Assembly (NCBI RefSeq): GCF_004765785.1
Contig: NZ_SBIT01000010.1
Span: forward strand, 62,001 to 126,000
Reading direction: 5' to 3'
From: Halorussus ruber
GTDB lineage: Archaea; Halobacteriota; Halobacteria; Halobacteriales; Haladaptataceae
Length of the DNA: 64,000 bases
Of this stretch, positions 41,151-49,022 are shown piece after piece (positions within the stretch are counted from its first letter, which is position 1; every line of letters begins with the position of its first letter). The position numbers and the translations under genes were made by a program. The notes under the pieces were generated by a model. The model saw only the letters and a program-made list of their open reading frames with translations, ran no database searches and had not been told where the DNA came from.

Positions 41151-42115
41151 ATCCCGCCATCGCCGTCGCACTCGCGCTCGTCCTCGACGCCGCGGTCGCC
41201 GAACTCCCGCGGCGACTCCACCCCGTCGCGTGGTTCGGGTCGGTCGTCGCCCGCGCCGACCGCGAGTGGTCCCGACCGATGCTCGCGGGCGTCGCCGTCG
41301 CTCTCGTCCTCCCCCTTCTCGCGGCCGGAGTCGTCGCGCTCGCGGTCGGACTCGCCGAGAGCTTCCGTCCTCTCGCGGGCCTCCTCGCGGCCGGACTCGT
41401 CCTCTTCGCCACCACCAGCCTCCGGATGCTGGTCGAGAAGGCCGGGGAAGTCGTCGCCGCGACCGAGGCCGACCTCCCGACCGCCCGTAAGCGACTCGAG
41501 TGGCTGGCGGGCCGGGACGCCGACGACCTCGCTCCCGGCCAAATCCGGAGCGCCGCGGTCGAGAGCGCCGCCGAGAACCTCGCGGACGGCGTGGTCGCCG
41601 CGCTTTCGGCGTTCGCCCTCCTCGCGCCCATTTCGCTCCCTCTCGGGGCGGGGGCCGCCGCGTGGGTCAAGGCGGTCAACACCCTCGACTCGATGCTGGG
41701 TTATCCCGACAAATCCCACGGAACCGCGAGCGCCCGTCTCGACGACATAATTATGTGGATTCCTGCGCGCGCGAGCGCCGGACTGGTCGCGCTCGCGGCG
41801 GTCCTCGTCTCGTCTGGGAACTCTCTCTCGGGGCGCTCGCGTTCGGACCACTCTCGGGGGTCACTCTCGGCGGGGCGTCGGTGGGCCGACGCCCCGCCCT
41901 CGCCGAACTCGGGGTGGCCGATGGCGACCCTCGCGGGAGCCATCGACGCCCGCCTCGAAAAGCCGGGCGTCTACGTGCTGAACCCCGACGCGGGGCTTCC
42001 CTCGGTCGAGACTGCTCGCTCCGGGGTTCGGATTGCGGGCCTCGCCGGGGTGCTGGCGTTCCTCTTCGCGGGCCTACTGGTCGCAGCCGTCTCGGGGGTG
42101 GTCGCGTGGTTCTGA
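41147..42115 (+). CDS. cbiB: Adenosylcobinamide-phosphate synthase CbiB
   Basis: A 322-residue membrane enzyme that attaches aminopropanol phosphate to adenosylcobyric acid. It has multiple hydrophobic helices and the family motifs LHPVAWFG, ESAAENLADGVVAAL and VKAVNTLDSMLGYPD. A Ser/Arg/Pro-rich insertion at about 222-258 is unusual. The GTG start overlaps the HAD stop, and the stop overlaps cobS. Confidence 0.92.
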   Translation: MNPAIAVALALVLDAAVAELPRRLHPVAWFGSVVARADREWSRPMLAGVAVALVLPLLAAGVVALAVGLAESFRPLAGLLAAGLVLFATTSLRMLVEKAGEVVAATEADLPTARKRLEWLAGRDADDLAPGQIRSAAVESAAENLADGVVAALSAFALLAPISLPLGAGAAAWVKAVNTLDSMLGYPDKSHGTASARLDDIIMWIPARASAGLVALAAVLVSSGNSLSGRSRSDHSRGSLSAGRRWADAPPSPNSGWPMATLAGAIDARLEKPGVYVLNPDAGLPSVETARSGVRIAGLAGVLAFLFAGLLVAAVSGVVAWF

Positions 42116-42852
42116 CCGCCTTCCGCGGCGCGGTCGGCTTCCTCACGCGCATCCCGACCGGCCGGTCCGAGGAGGCGTGGGCCGCCTTCAGCGAGACCCC
42201 GGCGGCCTTCCCGCTGGCCGGGTGGGTCGTGGGCCTCCTCGTCGCGGTTCCCCTCCTCGGGTCCGCACTTTCCTCGCTTCCGGCCCCGACGATTGCGTTC
42301 GGCTACCTGCTCGCGGTCTACGCCGTCACGGGCGTCAACCACGCCGACGGGGTGGCCGACCTCGGGGACGCCGCGGTGGTCCACGGCAGTCCCGAGGACC
42401 GCCGGGCCGTGCTGAAAGACACTGAGGTCGGCGTCGGCGCGGTGCTGGCGCTCGGGACGGTGCTGGTCGGCCTCGCGCTGGCCGCGCTGGGAGTGGCCGG
42501 ACTGCCACCGATTCGAGCGGTCACGATTGCACTCGCCGCCGAGGTGGGCGCGAAGTTCGGGATGGCCGCGGTGGCCTGCCTCGGGTCGCCCGCCTTCGAG
42601 GGCTTGGGGTCGGCGTTCACCGACAACGACCCGGCCGCGCTGGTCGCTCCGGCGCTGGTCGCGGCCCCGGTCGTCCTCCTCGGCGCGCCAGCGATTGGGG
42701 CGCTCGCCGGGGCGGTCGCCGTCGCGCTCGCACTCCTGCGGTGGTCCCGGGTCAACCTCGGGGGCGTCAACGGCGACGTGTTCGGCGCGACGAACGAACT
42801 GGCCCGGGTCGCGGGCCTCCATCTGGGGGTGGTCGCGTGGACGCTCTCGTGA
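42106..42852 (+). CDS. cobS: Cobalamin synthase CobS (cobalamin-5'-phosphate synthase)
   Basis: A 248-residue membrane enzyme joining adenosylcobinamide-GDP to alpha-ribazole(-phosphate). It opens with AFRGAVGFLTRIPTG, contains the Asp-rich active-site motif NHADGVADLGDA, and ends RVNLGGVNGDVFGATNELARVAGL. The GTG start overlaps the end of cbiB. Confidence 0.93.
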   Translation: MVLTAFRGAVGFLTRIPTGRSEEAWAAFSETPAAFPLAGWVVGLLVAVPLLGSALSSLPAPTIAFGYLLAVYAVTGVNHADGVADLGDAAVVHGSPEDRRAVLKDTEVGVGAVLALGTVLVGLALAALGVAGLPPIRAVTIALAAEVGAKFGMAAVACLGSPAFEGLGSAFTDNDPAALVAPALVAAPVVLLGAPAIGALAGAVAVALALLRWSRVNLGGVNGDVFGATNELARVAGLHLGVVAWTLS

Positions 42853-43436
42853 TGTGCGGCGGCCGGGGGACCCGCCTCGACAGCGAGGCCGAGAAACCGC
42901 TGTTCGAGATTGGCGGGAGGCCGATGGTCGCGCGGGTGGCCGACGCCCTCGAAGCGAGTCGCGTCGAATCGGTCCACGCGGTGGTCTCGCCCAACGCCCC
43001 CGAGACCCGCGAGTTCGCCCAAGCGCGCGACTCGCTCGCCACCATCGAGACGCCCGGCGAGGGCTACGTCGCGGACTTGCAGGTCGCGCTCGACGCGGTC
43101 GAGTCCCCGGTCCTCACGACTGCGGCCGATCTGCCCCTGCTGGAGGCCGACGCCGTGAATCTGCTCCTCGACGCCCACGACGCCGTCAGTGCTGACGCCG
43201 CTGGCGGCGTCGCGCCTTCGACCACGGTCTGCGTTCCCGCCGCGCTCAAGCGGGCGCTCGGCGCGAGCGTGGATACCGCCTTCGAGCGCGAGGAGGACGG
43301 CCGGGAACTCGCGCCGACGGGCGTCAACGTCGTCGCGGAATCAGAGGAAGATACCATGTACGAGACATACGACGCACGCTTGGCTGTCAACGTGAATCGA
43401 CGTTCGGACGCAAAACTAGCGGAGGAGTTGCTGTGA
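42837..43436 (+). CDS. cobY: Adenosylcobinamide-phosphate guanylyltransferase CobY
   Basis: A 199-residue nucleotidyltransferase, the archaeal non-orthologous replacement of CobU. The N-terminal GTP-binding motif [25 protein letters not shown] is intact, followed by [17 protein letters not shown] and [16 protein letters not shown]. It makes adenosylcobinamide-GDP for CobS. It starts at GTG 42837 inside the cobS 3' end. Confidence 0.92.
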   Translation: MDALVMCGGRGTRLDSEAEKPLFEIGGRPMVARVADALEASRVESVHAVVSPNAPETREFAQARDSLATIETPGEGYVADLQVALDAVESPVLTTAADLPLLEADAVNLLLDAHDAVSADAAGGVAPSTTVCVPAALKRALGASVDTAFEREEDGRELAPTGVNVVAESEEDTMYETYDARLAVNVNRRSDAKLAEELL

Positions 43437-44455
43437 GGTTCGTCCTATTCGCCGGGACGACCCGGACCGCCGAAATCGAGGGACTGAGCGCCGCGGGGGC
43501 CGACCCCGACGTGATGGTCCACACGCCGAGCGCGGACGCCGAGATTCTGGAGTACGGCGAACTGGTTCGCGCGCCGGTCGTGCCAGTCAGTCCCACGGGT
43601 TGTCCGACCCCGGCGGTCGTGACCCGCGCGGTCCGCGAGCTGGCCGACTTCGAGACGACCGTCGTGGACGCCGGATTGGCCGAACCGACCGCCGCGCCGA
43701 CCGTGACGGTCGGGGCGCGACCCGGCGAGGACATTCGGGAGGACGACCCCGTGGCGACCGCGCCCGGCGCGTTCGCCGCGGCCCGCGAGTTCGGCCGCCG
43801 GGTTCCCGACGACGAGGTCTTCGTCGCCGAGACGATTCCGGGCGGGACCACCACCGCGCTCGGGGTGCTGACCGCGCTCGGCGAGGAGCGCGGGGTCTCG
43901 TCGTCGCTCCCGGACAACCCCCTCGACCAGAAGCGCGAGGTGGTCGCCGAGGCCCTCGACGCCAGCGGACTGGCCCCCGGCGACGCGGCGGGCGACCCCC
44001 GACTCGCGGTCCGGCAGGTCGGCGACCCGGTGCTGGCGAGCGCGGCGGGGTTCGCGGTCGGGGCCGCTCGGTCCGGGACCGCGGTGACGCTGGCCGGAGG
44101 CACCCAGATGACCGCGGTCGCGGCGCTCGCGCGCCACGCCGGACTCGACGCGCCACTCTCGCAGGCGACGACGAAGTTCCTCGCCGACGACGAGAGCGCC
44201 GACCTCCGCGGAGGGATGGCCGACTTCGATTTGGAGTTGACCGTCACCGACCCCGAGTTTGACGGCGAGAGTCATCCGGCGATGGCGCGCTTCGTCGCTG
44301 GCGAGGCCAAGGAGGGCGTCGGGATGGGCGGCGCGCTGGCGCTGGCCGAGCGCGCCGGAATCGAGATGTCGCGGGTCCGCGAGGAGATTCAGGTCGTGTA
44401 CGACGAACTGGTCTCGGAGGGCGGCGATTCGGAAGGTGGCGATGGACCCCGATAG
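43433..44455 (+). CDS. CobT-like nicotinate-nucleotide dimethylbenzimidazole phosphoribosyltransferase
   Basis: A 340-residue protein of the archaeal CobT-like family, which activates the lower-ligand base. Visible blocks: [61 protein letters not shown] and [14 protein letters not shown]. The archaeal branch differs from bacterial CobT, so the exact base is uncertain. GTG start overlapping the cobY stop; overlaps cobD at its end. Confidence 0.85.
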   Translation: MRFVLFAGTTRTAEIEGLSAAGADPDVMVHTPSADAEILEYGELVRAPVVPVSPTGCPTPAVVTRAVRELADFETTVVDAGLAEPTAAPTVTVGARPGEDIREDDPVATAPGAFAAAREFGRRVPDDEVFVAETIPGGTTTALGVLTALGEERGVSSSLPDNPLDQKREVVAEALDASGLAPGDAAGDPRLAVRQVGDPVLASAAGFAVGAARSGTAVTLAGGTQMTAVAALARHAGLDAPLSQATTKFLADDESADLRGGMADFDLELTVTDPEFDGESHPAMARFVAGEAKEGVGMGGALALAERAGIEMSRVREEIQVVYDELVSEGGDSEGGDGPR

Positions 44456-45452
44456 CGTCCGCGAGGTCGGTCGAGTCCCCCACGGCGGGAGCGACGACCC
44501 CGACCTGCTGGACTTCAGCGCGAACACCAACCCCCGGACGCCGGAGGGAACCGAGGAGATTTACGCCGCGGCGCTCGACGCGGCGCGGTCGTACCCCGAC
44601 GACGACTACCCCGAGTTCCGGGCCGCGGCGGCGGAGTTCGCCGACTGCGACCCCGAGGCCGTCGTCCCCACGCCGGGCGGTCTGGCCGCGCTCCGTCTCG
44701 CGTTCGCCACCAGCGTCTCGCCGGGCGACTCCGTGCTGGTCCCCTACCCGAGCTTCGGCGAGTACGCCCGCGAGATTCGCTTGCAGGGCGGCGAACCCGA
44801 GTTCGTCCCCTACGACGAGATGCTGGACGCGGACCCGGAGGACCACGCCGCGGCGGTCGTCTGCAACCCCAACAACCCGACCGGCGAGGCCTACGACGAC
44901 GCCGCGCTCCGCGAGTTCGCGGCCGAGTGTCGGGCGAGCGACGCCCTGCTGGTAGTTGACGAGGCGTTTCTGGGGTTCACGAATCGCTCCTCGCTGGCGG
45001 GCACCGAGGGCGTCGCCGTCGCGCGCTCGCTGACCAAACTCTTCGGCCTGCCGGGCCTGCGCGCCGGATTCGCGGTCGGGACTGGAGACATAGGCGACGA
45101 TTTGGCCACCGCCCGGCGGGCGTGGGGCCTCGGCACCCCGGCGGCGAAGGTGGGGGCGTACTGCCTCAGACAAGCCGATTTCGTCGCCGAGACCCGCGAG
45201 CGGGTCCGCCGGGAGCGCGCCCGGATGGCCGACGCGCTCGCCGAGGAGTTCGAGGTATATCCCTCCGACGCGCCCTTCCTCCTGCTCGATACCGGCGAGC
45301 GCGACCCGGCCGAACTCGTCTCCTCGGCCCGCGAGGAGGGCGTCGCAATCCGGGACGCGACCACCTTTCGGGGACTGGACTCGCACGTCCGGGTCGCGGT
45401 CCGGAGTCCCGACGAGAACGACCGCCTGCTGGAGGTGCTGAGGCGTGTCTGA
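44442..45452 (+). CDS. cobD: Threonine-phosphate decarboxylase CobD-like aminotransferase
   Basis: A 336-residue PLP enzyme of the class I/II aminotransferase fold. It shows [15 protein letters not shown] at the start, [33 protein letters not shown] and the PLP lysine [15 protein letters not shown]. In the cobalamin operon it most likely makes (R)-1-amino-2-propanol phosphate for CbiB; histidinol-phosphate aminotransferase is the main alternative family. ATG start overlaps the previous gene by 14 bp. Confidence 0.87.
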   Translation: MDPDSVREVGRVPHGGSDDPDLLDFSANTNPRTPEGTEEIYAAALDAARSYPDDDYPEFRAAAAEFADCDPEAVVPTPGGLAALRLAFATSVSPGDSVLVPYPSFGEYAREIRLQGGEPEFVPYDEMLDADPEDHAAAVVCNPNNPTGEAYDDAALREFAAECRASDALLVVDEAFLGFTNRSSLAGTEGVAVARSLTKLFGLPGLRAGFAVGTGDIGDDLATARRAWGLGTPAAKVGAYCLRQADFVAETRERVRRERARMADALAEEFEVYPSDAPFLLLDTGERDPAELVSSAREEGVAIRDATTFRGLDSHVRVAVRSPDENDRLLEVLRRV

Positions 45453-46218
45453 GGAAGCGAGCGCGTTCGAGACGACCATCCGCGAGGGCGTCCTCCGGGT
45501 CCGCCGGGAGGGCGCGCGCTGGCTCTCCTCGGGGTGGGACGGCGGGGAGTGGCGCGCCGACGCGGCGTACAACGTCTCGGTCCCCGAGGGGTTCGACCGG
45601 ACCGACCTCGAGACCTACCTCGCCGAGCGCCGCGAGCGGGCCGGATTCGGCGACTCCGGCCCGTGCCTGCTGACGGGCGTCGAACTCCAGCACGCCCGGG
45701 GCGCGCGGTGCGGGCCGGTCTCGGCGGTGGCGACGGCGGGCGTCTCGAACCCCGCCGCGCTTCCGGTGGCCCCCGACGCGCCCCCTGCCGAGTCCCCCAC
45801 CGAGTCGGGCGGCGAATCCGCCGACGGGTCGGCGGATTCGCCCGAAATCGGCACCGTCAACGTGCTGGTCGGCACCGAGCGGTCGCTCGCCAGCGGCGCG
45901 CTGGCGAACCTGCTGGCGGTCGCCGTCGAGGCCAAGACCGCGGTCCTGCTTTCCGAGACCGGCTTTCCGGGCACGACCAGCGACGCCGCCGTGGTCGCCT
46001 GCAATCCCGCGGGCGAGGAGGCGACGTTCTCCGGGGCCGCGACCGAGGTCGGAGCCTGCGCCCGGGCCTGCGTCCGCGAGGCGGTGCGGGCGAGTCTCGC
46101 GTCTCGGTACGGTGAGGACACGGACGCGACGGTCCCCGCGTCGGTCGCCGACGCCGACCACGGCGTCGTGACCGACCGGCGCGCCGAGGTGTTCCGTCCG
46201 TCAGAAAGTGGTGTATAG
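45445..46218 (+). CDS. cbiZ: Adenosylcobinamide amidohydrolase CbiZ
   Basis: A 257-residue protein of the archaeal CbiZ family, which removes the aminopropanol side chain from salvaged cobinamide so that it can re-enter synthesis through CbiB. Motifs: WDGGEWRADAAYNVSVPEGF, LTGVELQHARGARCGPVSAVATAGVSNP and TVNVLVGTERSLASGALANLLAVAVEAK. A Pro/Ser/Gly-rich insertion lies at ~110-130. GTG start overlaps cobD. Its presence points to corrinoid salvage. Confidence 0.9.
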   Translation: MSEEASAFETTIREGVLRVRREGARWLSSGWDGGEWRADAAYNVSVPEGFDRTDLETYLAERRERAGFGDSGPCLLTGVELQHARGARCGPVSAVATAGVSNPAALPVAPDAPPAESPTESGGESADGSADSPEIGTVNVLVGTERSLASGALANLLAVAVEAKTAVLLSETGFPGTTSDAAVVACNPAGEEATFSGAATEVGACARACVREAVRASLASRYGEDTDATVPASVADADHGVVTDRRAEVFRPSESGV

Positions 46219-46260
46219 ATTGCTTAAGAAAGCGTATTTCGATATTAAAGAATTGTAAAA

Positions 46261-46617
46261 ATGGCTAACGGCGAACAGACTGCCGACGATGGTACTGAAA
46301 TCGCCGACTCCCACGCCGCCTCGACCGACCCCCATATCGAACCCTCGACCCCCGAGGAGTTCGGCCTCGTGCAGGTCTGGTGGGGCGACGGCAAGGGCAA
46401 GACCACCGCGGCGCTCGGCATGGGGTTCCGGGCCGCGGGCCACGGCTACCGCGTCCACCTCGTCCAGTCCAAGCCGGACGACCTCGAACTCGTGCTGACG
46501 GGCGGCCACCAGCGACCCGAGTACGTCACCGGCCTCGCGGACCTCGTGACCCACGTCGAGAAGGAGGCCCACCCTATCGAGGACGGGCAGGGAGCGCGGA
46601 AGGGAACCGAATACTGA
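46261..46617 (+). CDS. cobA: CobA-type ATP:cob(I)alamin adenosyltransferase with internal deletion
   Basis: A 118-residue product that starts as a normal CobA, with the P-loop VWWGDGKGKTTAALGMGFRAAGHGYRVHLVQ, then jumps directly to the C-terminal family end SKPDDLELVLTGGHQRP...VEKEAHPIEDGQGARKGTEY. In E. coli BtuR about 85 residues lie between these blocks, including the LDE Walker-B segment and substrate loops. The reading frame is preserved. Activity is doubtful unless another adenosyltransferase exists elsewhere. It has its own promoter after cbiZ. Confidence 0.82.
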   Translation: MANGEQTADDGTEIADSHAASTDPHIEPSTPEEFGLVQVWWGDGKGKTTAALGMGFRAAGHGYRVHLVQSKPDDLELVLTGGHQRPEYVTGLADLVTHVEKEAHPIEDGQGARKGTEY

Positions 46618-46677
46618 GCCGACGACGTAATTTTCGGAAACGTAGATTTTTAACGTATCGCGCACAACTCCGTGGCA

Positions 46678-47463
46678 ATGGTCGAGGCGTTCGCGGTGGC
46701 GAGCGGCAAAGGCGGGACTGGCAAGACCACGACGACGGTGGCGCTCGGGATGGCGCTGGCCGAGGAGTACGACGTGACCATCGTGGACGCCGACACGGGG
46801 ATGGCGAACTTGCTGTTTCACACCGGTCTGACCGACGCGGACGTGACGCTCCACGACCTGCTCGTGGCGGACGAGCGCCAGCAGACCGACGTGGCGGTCG
46901 AGGACGCCGTCTACGAGCGATTCGGCATGTCGGTCGTCCCCTGCGGGACCAGCCTCTCCGCGTTCGAGGACGCCGACCCCGAGCGACTCCGCGAGGTGGT
47001 CGCCGAACTCGCGGCTGGCACCGACGTCCTCCTGTTGGACTCGCCCGCCGCGCTCGGCTCGAAGAGCGCGATTTTGCCCATCGTGCTGGCCGACCGCGTG
47101 GTGGTCGTGCTTCAGCCGACGATTCCGGCGCTCAGCGACGGCCTGAAAGTCCAGGAGTACGCCCACTCCTACGGCACCGGGACCGCGGGCGTCGTGTTCA
47201 ACAAGGTCCACGACCCCGAGGAGACCCGCGGCGTCGCCGAGAAGACCGAGCGCTACTTCGACGGGCCGACGCTGGCGACGGTGCCCGACGCCGACGCCGC
47301 CCGGTCGGCCCGCCGGGCGGGCGAACCCTTGCTGGCCCACGCACCGGAGAGCGAGGCGGCCCGCGCCTACCGCGAGGCCGCCGCACTCCTCGACGTGCGG
47401 TCCGGCGAGTCTGGCGAGGTGGCTGACCGCTTCCGGAGCGCAGTCGTCCCCGACTCGCCATGA
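46678..47463 (+). CDS. MinD/ParA-family ATPase
   Basis: A 261-residue deviant Walker ATPase: VASGKGGTGKTTTTVALGMALAE, VDADTGMANLLFHTGL, LLLDSPAALGSKSAILPIVLADRVVVVLQP. This is the MinD-like class; haloarchaea have several. The C-terminus lacks a long tail or obvious amphipathic membrane helix. ATG 46678 is used; a GTG two codons earlier is possible. The next gene overlaps by 4 bp, implying a functional partner. Confidence 0.85.
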   Translation: MVEAFAVASGKGGTGKTTTTVALGMALAEEYDVTIVDADTGMANLLFHTGLTDADVTLHDLLVADERQQTDVAVEDAVYERFGMSVVPCGTSLSAFEDADPERLREVVAELAAGTDVLLLDSPAALGSKSAILPIVLADRVVVVLQPTIPALSDGLKVQEYAHSYGTGTAGVVFNKVHDPEETRGVAEKTERYFDGPTLATVPDADAARSARRAGEPLLAHAPESEAARAYREAAALLDVRSGESGEVADRFRSAVVPDSP

Positions 47464-48113
47464 CGCGCTCGCAGACAGACGGGGCGGTCGGGCGAGATTC
47501 GTCGGACCTCCCCGACCTGCCGGAGGGCACCCTCGTTCGCTCGCGGGTCGAGTCCAATCCCGCCGCGCCGCTTGCGACCGCGCTCGACCGAGAGTTGACG
47601 GGCTACGCCGTCATCGAACCGCAGGACGCGCTCTTGCTGGACGCCGACGGCGCTGGCGTGGTGGCATTCGAGGAGGGCGTCCCGCGCTTGGCGTACCACA
47701 CCGGAACGGGCCGAGTCGGGCCGAGGGCGCTGGCCGACGTGGCCGGGCCGGGACCCTACGACGTGGCGCTCCGCGAACTCCCGGCCGACGCGCTCGCGGC
47801 GTTCGATGAGTGGGAGTCCGACCGGTCGGACCTGCGGGTCCCGCCGGGAATGGCCGCCGAGCGACTGGCTGGCGACCCGGAACTCGCCGAGCGAACCCGA
47901 GAGGCGGCACCGCCGGAGTTCTCCGGCGGTGTCACGGGCGATGGGGGAAGTGGCGCAAGCGGTGGGAGTAGCGCGAGCGACTCCGGCGAGTCGCTCGACG
48001 CGGTCGAGGCCTTTCTGGAGGACGAGGAGAAAATCGAGGCGATTCGGGACCGCGCCCGCGAGGAGGCCCGAGACCGGGCCGAGCGGTTGGGGTTGGACGA
48101 GGAGCTAAAGTAA
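47460..48113 (+). CDS. Conserved haloarchaeal protein coupled to the MinD-like ATPase
   Basis: A 217-residue soluble acidic protein. The N-terminal ~120 residues form a compact pattern (LPEGTLVRSRVESNPAAPLATALDRELTGYAVIEPQDALLLDADG), then a Gly/Ser linker (~150-175) and a charged C-terminal helix (LDAVEAFLEDEEKIEAIRDRAREEARDRAERL), predicted coiled coil. The overlap with the ATPase gene suggests they act together. No enzymatic motif is recognised. Confidence 0.7.
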   Translation: MTRSQTDGAVGRDSSDLPDLPEGTLVRSRVESNPAAPLATALDRELTGYAVIEPQDALLLDADGAGVVAFEEGVPRLAYHTGTGRVGPRALADVAGPGPYDVALRELPADALAAFDEWESDRSDLRVPPGMAAERLAGDPELAERTREAAPPEFSGGVTGDGGSGASGGSSASDSGESLDAVEAFLEDEEKIEAIRDRAREEARDRAERLGLDEELK

Positions 48114-48147
48114 CGCCTTTGCCACTCGGATTCGTACTTCCGATGTC

Positions 48148-48321
48148 ATGACAGACCAAGTCTCGAAGATGGAGGGCATGACTCCGAACAGCCAGATGGG
48201 ACTCTTCGGCTACCTCATCGCGGCGGGCGTGGGGTTCCTCCTGATTCCGATTTCGCCCTTCCTGCTCGCGCTGTGGCTGTTGACAGACCTCGGCGGTAGT
48301 CAGAACGAGTACGCGGCCTGA
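48148..48321 (+). CDS. Small single-helix membrane protein
   Basis: A 57-residue protein: polar N-terminus MTDQVSKMEGMTPNSQM, a hydrophobic helix GLFGYLIAAGVGFLLIPISPFLLALWLLTDL, then a short polar tail. Codon use matches the neighbours. It resembles small haloarchaeal membrane proteins (possibly the family called DUF7535, from memory). Function unknown. Confidence 0.65.
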   Translation: MTDQVSKMEGMTPNSQMGLFGYLIAAGVGFLLIPISPFLLALWLLTDLGGSQNEYAA

Positions 48322-48370
48322 CGCTCCGGAGTCGCAGCGTAACGTTCTCAAAAGGAGTGATTTCCGGCTA

Positions 48371-48826
48371 TCAGTACGACTTCGAGTTGGCGTAGTCGCC
48401 GTGGTCGTCGTACAGGTAGCCGGTGTCGCCGTCGTTGTTCCAGACGGTGTAGTCGGTTCGTCCCCAGTAGAGGTGGCTGGCGGTGTCCGTGCCGGTGTGG
48501 AGCGCGACGACCTCGCCCTCGTAGCCGAGGCAGGTCGAACCCTCCTCGGTGTCCGGCACGCCCTCGAACTCGCTGGGCGTGTTCGAGGTGTGGACCTCGG
48601 GCGTGTCCACGCCGAGGAGTCGGACCTCGTCGGTGCTTTCGTTGTCGTATTCGACGGTAATGGTGTCGCCGTCGGTCACTTCGACGACGGTGGCCTCTTG
48701 GGTGCCGCTGATGGAACTGGTCGAGTAGTCTGTTGGTTGTACGCCCGTCGCGCCCGCCGGGACCGCCACGCTGGCGACCAGCAGAGCGACGACGAGTGCA
48801 GTCAGAGAGTGCGTGTCGAGTTGCAC
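48371..48826 (-). CDS. Secreted SNase-like / lamin-tail remnant protein
   Basis: A 151-residue exported protein (GTG start; hydrophobic signal LTALVVALLVASVAVPAGATG). The N-terminal part is a thermonuclease start: VVEVTDGDTITVEYD and VRLLGVDTPEVH. The C-terminal part, ALHTGTDTASHLYWGRTDYTVWNNDGDTGYLYDDHG, looks like the end of a lamin-tail domain. The catalytic Arg/Glu middle of SNase and the beginning of the lamin-tail are missing, so this appears to be an in-frame internal deletion of a two-domain nuclease. Probably inactive. Confidence 0.65.
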   Translation of the reverse strand: MQLDTHSLTALVVALLVASVAVPAGATGVQPTDYSTSSISGTQEATVVEVTDGDTITVEYDNESTDEVRLLGVDTPEVHTSNTPSEFEGVPDTEEGSTCLGYEGEVVALHTGTDTASHLYWGRTDYTVWNNDGDTGYLYDDHGDYANSKSY

Positions 48827-48983
48827 GTGCTGGAGAAAGAATTTTACTTTCTTATCCTTCCCATGAAATAAATTGTGGGTGTAGATGGCAATAGTGGGCA
48901 ATATATGCTGTCCAAGGCATTAATCACAAATTTTTAAGCAATATTTTTAATTTTTTAGACGGATGTAGAATTGTCTGTCTCCG

Positions 48984-49017
48984 CGGAGTCGCGGCCGCGA
49001 GGACCGCCGCGACTCCG
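48984..49017 (-). terminator. Hairpin terminator after the PKD-protein gene
   Basis: CGGAGTCGCGGC pairs perfectly with GCCGCGACTCCG (12 bp) around an 11-base loop, 5 bp beyond the stop of the minus-strand gene ending at 49023; AT-rich sequence follows on the minus strand. Confidence 0.6.
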
Positions 49018-49022
49018 TGCGA

